From Desulfobacteraceae bacterium (GTDB lineage Bacteria > Desulfobacterota > Desulfobacteria > Desulfobacterales > Desulfobacteraceae), in NCBI GenBank assembly GCA_003354055.1, contig PIVQ01000189.1, positions 1-10,806 of the forward strand: 10,806 bases of DNA, given 5' to 3'. Shown here in pieces: positions 6,830 to 10,806 of the stretch (positions within the stretch are counted from its first letter, which is position 1; every line of letters starts with the position of its first letter). Below the pieces are notes generated by a model. It was not told the origin of the DNA. It saw nothing but the letters and a program-made list of their open reading frames with translations, and did no database searches. The position numbers and the translations under genes are program-made.

Positions 6830-6858
6830 TTGACTTTTTATAGAACAGGAGATTAAAT
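6830..6858 (+). promoter_or_regulatory. predicted sigma-70-like promoter for the LysM gene
   Basis: TTGACT (6830-6835), a 17-nt spacer and TTAAAT (6853-6858, 4/6 match). Transcription would begin near 6865, giving a leader of about 36 nt that contains the strong AGGAGGAG ribosome binding site at 6890-6897. The -35 is in the left arm of the inverted repeat. Confidence 0.55.
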
Positions 6859-6866
6859 AAAGTCAA
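6837..6866 (-). promoter_or_regulatory. predicted sigma-70-like promoter for the HD hydrolase-motAB operon
   Basis: Read on the minus strand: TTGACT (6866-6861), 18-nt spacer, TATAAA (6842-6837, 5/6 match). Start of transcription would be near 6830, about 25 nt from the ATG at 6805 or 37 nt from that at 6793. It overlaps the opposing promoter over almost its whole length. Confidence 0.55.
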
Positions 6867-6900
6867 GATTACAAAGGGATCAACGCATCAGGAGGAGCTC

Positions 6901-7926
6901 ATGGCCGATAAAAAGACAAGCATTATACCCATATGGATTTTCATAACCTTTTTTCTCACATCAGTGGTACAGGCCGGAGAACAGATGCCTCAACCATTTG
7001 ATATAACCGAGGATTCAGGCTTTTACTACACGATTCAAAAAGGAGACACCCTCTGGGATTTATCCCAAAAATTCTATGATTCCCAATGGGAATGGCCGGG
7101 ATTGTGGGAAATGAACAAAGATATTAAAAATCCCCATTGGATCTACCCGGGCAATAAAATACGGGTCTATTTAAAACCCGCGGCCCGACAGCAGTACAGA
7201 TCCGTTGAGGAAACATCTCAGCCCGAACCTGCCGCGCCCCCCCAAAAATTAGTACCCAAATATAACTATAATGCCATTGACCGGATCGGATTTATCAAAG
7301 AAAAAAAAGTCGACTCCCTGGGCACCATTATCCGTGAAAAAGACGGCAACCTGATGATGTCGGCCAATGATATCATTTATATCAAACCCACGGGCACCGC
7401 TGCACTGATACCCGGAGAGCGGTATCAGATATTCACGACAGAGTCTGTCAAAGAAAAATTTAACAAACAGGTCTTTAGGGGTATCAAACATAAAATTCAA
7501 GCAATAATTGAAGTCGTTGAGACCACTGGGCAATATGCCAAAGCCCTGATCAAAACCTCTTTCAGGGATGCCACAGTAGGCGACCAGATCATGGCCTTCT
7601 ACCAACGGGACTCCATGCTGCCCGTTCAGGAAAACCCGGCTCCCATTGATGCGTTTATTATCTGTTCGGAAGACAATACCCTGATGGTCAATGACTATCG
7701 CATTGCCTTCATCAACAAGGGAAAAAAACATGATATACAGCCGGGACAGATGTACGACATTTTCCAGAGTCAGGAAAACAGGTCAGTATTTGACGGAGCT
7801 GATGCCATTGTACTGGATCCGCTTGATTCAGGCAGGCTTATTGTTCTTCACTCCGAAGATATCAGTGCAACTGTGATGATTCTTTCGTCCAAACGGGATA
7901 TTCACCCCGGAGATATGGTGAATTAG
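6901..7926 (+). CDS. secreted LysM-domain protein
   Basis: This is a 341-residue protein with a signal peptide: a Lys-rich start, hydrophobic core about 8-22 and likely cleavage after 'VVQA' at residue 25. It should therefore be exported to the periplasm or cell surface. A LysM peptidoglycan-binding domain spans about 42-91, with 'YTIQKGDTLWDLSQKFY', the Trp-rich 'WEWPGLWEMN' and 'IYPGNKIRVY'. After a Pro/Gln linker (about 93-118) the remaining 220 residues contain two related beta-rich stretches that end in 'ATVGDQIM' (about 225) and 'IHPGDMV' (about 335). These resemble the short glycine/Asp turn repeats of some envelope assembly proteins such as the FlgT C-terminal domain, which is only a loose impression. 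The ATG has a strong AGGAGGAG ribosome binding site 3 nt upstream. The gene is divergent from the motAB operon and appears monocistronic, followed by a terminator-like hairpin. No enzymatic domain is seen; a structural or scaffolding role at peptidoglycan is likely. Confidence 0.9.
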   Translation: MADKKTSIIPIWIFITFFLTSVVQAGEQMPQPFDITEDSGFYYTIQKGDTLWDLSQKFYDSQWEWPGLWEMNKDIKNPHWIYPGNKIRVYLKPAARQQYRSVEETSQPEPAAPPQKLVPKYNYNAIDRIGFIKEKKVDSLGTIIREKDGNLMMSANDIIYIKPTGTAALIPGERYQIFTTESVKEKFNKQVFRGIKHKIQAIIEVVETTGQYAKALIKTSFRDATVGDQIMAFYQRDSMLPVQENPAPIDAFIICSEDNTLMVNDYRIAFINKGKKHDIQPGQMYDIFQSQENRSVFDGADAIVLDPLDSGRLIVLHSEDISATVMILSSKRDIHPGDMVN

Positions 7927-7933
7927 ACCAACT

Positions 7934-7949
7934 AAAGGCGCCTTTTTTT
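7934..7949 (+). terminator. terminator-like palindrome with T-tract after the LysM gene
   Basis: AAAGGCGCCTTT (7934-7945) is a perfect palindrome that runs into seven T's (7943-7949), 8 nt after the stop codon. With a GCGC loop only a 4-bp stem forms, so its strength is modest. On the other strand the sequence after the palindrome is not T-rich. Confidence 0.45.
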
Positions 7950-8001
7950 GCGGGCTTAGGGTATGATATGTCTGCAATGCCAACACCTCGGCGTTTCAGG
8001 A

Positions 8002-9825
8002 TCAAGTCTGGTCCCAGGTCACCCGAAGTATTTCCTGGTAGGTAGTCTGGCCCTGAAGCATCTTTTTAATACCGCTGTCCCTGAGTGTGACCAACCCCTC
8101 TTCTGCTGCCTTATGCCGCAGATCGCCCAGACTGGCATCATTTGACGTCATCCGTTTTAAGGCTTCTGTGTAGGGAAGTATTTCATAAATCCCTGTACGT
8201 CCGCTGTATCCGGTATTTCTGCATTTGATGCAGCCCTTACCGTGTTTTAGCTGGAAAGGACCTTCTCCAGGAACTGAAAGCCCCAGATCGGCAAGTTCTG
8301 AAGCCTCCATTTCAAACGTCTGGATACAATGAGGGCATATCTTTCTAACCAGACGCTGGGCCACCACACCGGTCAGGGAAGAATGCACAAGATAAGGCGG
8401 GATCCCCAGATCCAAAAGACGAAAAATGGTGGATACGGCATCGTTGGTATGAAGGGTGGACAACACCAGGTGGCCTGTAAGCGCCGCCTGAACAGCAGCC
8501 TGGGCCGTCTCAAGATCCCTTATCTCACCAACCATGATGATATCCGGATCCTGACGTAGGATATTTCTGAGTACCGATCCAAAGGTCACATTTATAGCCG
8601 GCTGGACCCCGATCTGGTTAAACTCTTCGTGAATCATTTCTATGGGATCTTCAACGGTGGTAATATTAACCTCGGGAGAAGACAGCATGCGCAGACTGGA
8701 ATAAAGTGTGGTGGATTTACCCGACCCTGTCGGACCTGTTACCAGCACAATGCCGAATGGCATAGTGATGAGTTTTTTATATTTTTCAAAATCATCTTTA
8801 AAAAACCCAAGCATTTCAAGGTCCTGGAACAAAATATCCGGATCCATAATCCTCATGACCACTTTTTCCCCAAAGGCCACGGGGATAGTGGACACCCGGA
8901 TTTCAACTTCTGTATCATCCTTGGCCATTTTAATCCTGCCGTCCTGGGGCCGTCTCTTTTCCGCCATATCCAGCCCTGAGAGTGTTTTTATACGACTGAT
9001 CACAGCATTGTGAAGCTTTTTGGGAAGTTTGTACACCGTATGCAATGCCCCGTCGATGCGCATCCGGACCAGACAGATTTCCCGCTTGGGCTCAATATGA
9101 ATGTCAGAGGCTTTCTGGTCAAAGGAATAAGAAAACAGATGATTTACGGCATTGACAATGTGCTGGTCCGTGGACGGCAATTCATCCATGGAGGTCAGGC
9201 TGACAAATTGCTCAAGGTTGCCAAGGTCCACCCCTTTTTTGGCAAACAGATCTTCAGCCGCTGAAATGGAATATTGAAATCCGAAAAACTCATGAATGAG
9301 TTTTTGGATATCGGTTTTAGAGCTGACAATGGGTTTTACCTTTAATTTGGCCACCTGTTCCACATCGGAAATGGCTTCGTAATTAAAGGGATCGGGGGTG
9401 GCCACCACCAGTTTGCCCGCGTCCACTTTCAAGGGCAGCAGCAGATGTTTCAATGCAAAAGATTTGGAAATGGTCCCGGTCACCAGGTTCAGTTCCAGCT
9501 TCAGGGGATCAATCTTTTTATAAGGTATCTTCCAGGATCCGGCCAGTGTTCTATAAATCAAATCCTCATCAATGATTTTGGCAGGCTGATCCAGCCGGTT
9601 CAATTTTAATTGAAGAATCACATCGATAAATGAGATCCCCATCAACGCTTTTTTTCTGTCTGCACCGGTCATATCCTTAATACCGGACTTAGCCAAAAGC
9701 CTCTCTTTAATCTGCCTTTCACGGCGCAGCACATCCCTTGCCTGATCTGCAGAAATTAACCGTGCAGAAATCAGGGCCTGGCAGATGGACTTGGAACAAA
9801 ATTGCTTGTCTGAAACAGAATGCAT
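8002..9825 (-). CDS. second GspE/PulE/PilB-family ATPase
   Basis: This is a 607-residue cytoplasmic motor ATPase of type II secretion or type IV pilus systems. The N-terminal region (about 1-190) holds MshEN-type domains, including 'LVVATPDPFNYEAISDVEQV'. It is followed by SDIHIEP (240-246), AEKRRPQDGRI (288-298), Walker A GPTGSGKS with Lys370, Walker B DPDIIMVGEIRD (426-437, Glu434), the His box around His459 and a tetracysteine site C497/C500 with C532/C535. All catalytic and zinc residues are present. The ATG at 9825 is preceded by AAGGGG at a good distance (5 nt), and a strong promoter lies upstream. It is visibly diverged from the other ATPase, especially in the first 190 residues, so they are unlikely to be a recent duplication. 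The gene stands alone, with no pilin, platform or secretin gene beside it, so its machine cannot be named. It converges on the LysM gene with a 75-bp gap. Confidence 0.94.
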   Translation of the reverse strand: MHSVSDKQFCSKSICQALISARLISADQARDVLRRERQIKERLLAKSGIKDMTGADRKKALMGISFIDVILQLKLNRLDQPAKIIDEDLIYRTLAGSWKIPYKKIDPLKLELNLVTGTISKSFALKHLLLPLKVDAGKLVVATPDPFNYEAISDVEQVAKLKVKPIVSSKTDIQKLIHEFFGFQYSISAAEDLFAKKGVDLGNLEQFVSLTSMDELPSTDQHIVNAVNHLFSYSFDQKASDIHIEPKREICLVRMRIDGALHTVYKLPKKLHNAVISRIKTLSGLDMAEKRRPQDGRIKMAKDDTEVEIRVSTIPVAFGEKVVMRIMDPDILFQDLEMLGFFKDDFEKYKKLITMPFGIVLVTGPTGSGKSTTLYSSLRMLSSPEVNITTVEDPIEMIHEEFNQIGVQPAINVTFGSVLRNILRQDPDIIMVGEIRDLETAQAAVQAALTGHLVLSTLHTNDAVSTIFRLLDLGIPPYLVHSSLTGVVAQRLVRKICPHCIQTFEMEASELADLGLSVPGEGPFQLKHGKGCIKCRNTGYSGRTGIYEILPYTEALKRMTSNDASLGDLRHKAAEEGLVTLRDSGIKKMLQGQTTYQEILRVTWDQT

Positions 9826-9868
9826 ATAGACCCCTTATACGGGAAATAATTGATTAACACTTTATGAT

Positions 9869-9897
9869 TTTATACGTACCCCAGGTTGGGATGTAAA
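9869..9897 (-). promoter_or_regulatory. predicted sigma-70-like promoter for the second ATPase gene
   Basis: On the minus strand TTTACA (9897-9892) is followed by a 17-nt spacer and TATAAA (9874-9869), both 5/6 matches. Transcription would start near 9862, about 37 nt before the ATG at 9825. Confidence 0.55.
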
Positions 9898-9927
9898 GAC
9901 CCTAAATCTATTCTGCCAAGCTTTTCC

Positions 9928-9956
9928 TTGACTTTTCAACCGGTGTCTGTACAGAT
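9928..9956 (+). promoter_or_regulatory. weak promoter candidate for the EamA transporter gene
   Basis: TTGACT (9928-9933) is a good -35, but the -10 at the right distance (TACAGA at 9950-9955, 16-nt spacer) matches only 3/6. A better GATAAT at 9955-9960 is too far away (21 nt). Confidence 0.2.
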
Positions 9957-10015
9957 AATCAGCTTTTATTCGCTATAGAGTTGTAGCTGAATTTCCATAT
10001 TTAAGGGTGTCTTCA

Positions 10016-10806
10016 ATGATTTACGTCAAACTATTACTCACCGCCTTTTTCTGGGGGGGTACCTTTATTGCCGGTAAGGGGATTTCTGAGACGGTTGATC
10101 CCTATTCCGCAGCATTTTTGAGATTTGCCATTGCCTCATTTTTTCTGGTCTTTTTGACCGTGAAAACCTACGGCAGGCTTCCTAAAATCAATGGCAGGCA
10201 GGCCGTATTACTATTTTTTTCAGGCCTGACCGGTATTTTTGCCTATAATATATTTTTTTTTACAGGTCTATCCCTCATCAACGCCAACAGAGCATCCCTG
10301 ATTATTGCCACCAACCCGATATTTATCAGTCTGGCATCCGCTCTGCTCTTCAAGGAAAAACTGACCGGTTTAAAAATTTGCGGCCTTATCCTGTCGGTGT
10401 CCGGTGCGCTGATCATTATTTCCGGCGGAAACATGGCAGATATTTTTAAAACCGGAATCGGTGGCGGAGAACTGGCAATTTTCGGCTGCGTTTTTTCATG
10501 GGTATCCTATTCAATCTTAGGAAAACCTTTGATGAGGGATTTCTCCCCTCTGACATCGGTCTGCTATTCATCTTTGGCCGGTACCCTGATGCTTTTAGTC
10601 CCTGTCTTATCAAAGGGAAGTTTCATGAATATACCCGCGTACGGACTTCTGGAGTGGTCCAGTCTTTTTTATCTGGGATTTTTCGGAACTGTAGTCGGAT
10701 TTTATTGGTATTACCAGGGCATCAATACCGTCGGCCCAATGAAATCAGGGGTTTTTATAAATTTTGTACCGGTATCCGCCCTAATTTTATCCTATTTTAT
10801 TCTGGG
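10016..10806 (+). CDS. EamA/DMT-family transporter, N-terminal part
   Basis: The first 263 codons of a gene that runs off the right edge; a full member has about 290-300 residues and ten membrane helices, so roughly 30-40 residues are missing. The protein is almost entirely hydrophobic helices and shows the two EamA repeats. The first begins 'LLTAFFWGGTFIAGKGIS' and includes 'FLRFAIASFFLV' and 'NANRASLIIATNPIFISL'. The second begins 'GELAIFGCVFSWVSYSILGK' and includes 'GTVVGFYWYYQGINTVGP'. Drug/metabolite transporters of this group export amino acids, nucleobases or other small metabolites, but substrate cannot be read from sequence. The ATG at 10016 has AAGGG (10003-10007) 8 nt upstream. It is divergent from the second ATPase gene, with 190 bp between them. 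A run of nine T's at 10253-10261 lies within the coding region. Confidence 0.9.
   Translation, partial: MIYVKLLLTAFFWGGTFIAGKGISETVDPYSAAFLRFAIASFFLVFLTVKTYGRLPKINGRQAVLLFFSGLTGIFAYNIFFFTGLSLINANRASLIIATNPIFISLASALLFKEKLTGLKICGLILSVSGALIIISGGNMADIFKTGIGGGELAIFGCVFSWVSYSILGKPLMRDFSPLTSVCYSSLAGTLMLLVPVLSKGSFMNIPAYGLLEWSSLFYLGFFGTVVGFYWYYQGINTVGPMKSGVFINFVPVSALILSYFIL

Larger units (their letters stand above)
6826..6870. repeat. 45-bp perfect inverted repeat in divergent promoter region
   Basis: AATCTTGACTTT (6826-6837) and AAAGTCAAGATT (6859-6870) are exact reverse complements separated by 21 nt. Each arm contains one TTGACT hexamer pointing inward, so the arms double as the -35 elements of two opposing promoters. 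It may also be an operator for a dimeric regulator. Confidence 0.85.

Noticed and set aside
7249..7731. Open frame of 160 codons on the minus strand
   Set aside because: It is antisense to the LysM gene, which has a signal peptide, a strong ribosome binding site and a known domain. The antisense protein resembles nothing.
8629..9013. Overlapping plus-strand open frames of about 100-116 codons
   Set aside because: They are antisense to the conserved ATPase core of the second GspE/PilB gene and have no ribosome binding site or domain.
9883..9891. Small GC-rich hairpin in the spacer of the second ATPase promoter (ccccaggttggg)
   Set aside because: Only 3-4 bp of stem; likely chance.

Overview
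The window looks like chromosomal DNA of a motile Gram-negative bacterium with a moderate GC content. The gene set is a YkgJ-type cysteine-cluster protein, GspE/PilB ATPases, an HDOD protein, a PomAB-like flagellar stator pair and a secreted LysM protein. The protein flavour suggests Desulfobacterota, possibly the Desulfobacter group. That assignment is an inference from family resemblance and was not tested by a search. I see no tRNA, rRNA, CRISPR array, insertion sequence or phage gene. No stretch without a gene exceeds 300 bases.

Layout from left to right. Bases 1-192 hold the 3' end of a YkgJ-family gene (+). Next is a + strand pair at 371-3101: a GspE/PilB-family ATPase with a TTG start, followed 4 nt later by an HDOD-domain protein. 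Converging on it is a four-gene minus-strand cluster, 6805 down to 3184. In transcription order it encodes an HD-domain hydrolase of the YfbR/HDDC2 type, a protein with a degenerate receiver and a degenerate HD-GYP domain, MotA and MotB, with gaps of only 11, 3 and 20 nt. A 95-bp intergenic region at 6806-6900 then separates this operon from a divergent LysM protein gene (6901-7926, +). That gene converges on a second GspE/PilB ATPase (9825-8002, -). A truncated EamA/DMT transporter gene (+) runs off the right end from 10016.

How the genes may work together. MotA and MotB form the ion-conducting stator of the flagellar motor, and their sequences resemble the sodium-type PomA/PomB stators. The protein encoded directly upstream of motA keeps the overall HD-GYP fold and the GYP motif. 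It has lost most of the metal ligands, and its receiver lacks the acidic pair and the conserved Lys, so it may be a sensor or scaffold for motility rather than an active phosphodiesterase. The two GspE/PilB ATPases would power pilus or type II secretion machines, but no pilin, secretin or platform gene lies in the window. Three different branches of the HD superfamily (HDOD, HD-GYP, HD_3) sit within about 4.6 kb.

The most notable non-coding feature is a 45-bp perfect inverted repeat (12-bp arms, 21-nt spacer) at 6826-6870. Each arm contains a TTGACT -35 hexamer. The two promoters it defines point in opposite directions and overlap almost symmetrically, so the stator operon and the LysM gene probably cannot both bind RNA polymerase at the same moment. 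The receiver/HD-GYP gene also carries two separate 15-bp in-frame tandem repeats, one across its possible start codons and one in a linker inside the HD domain.
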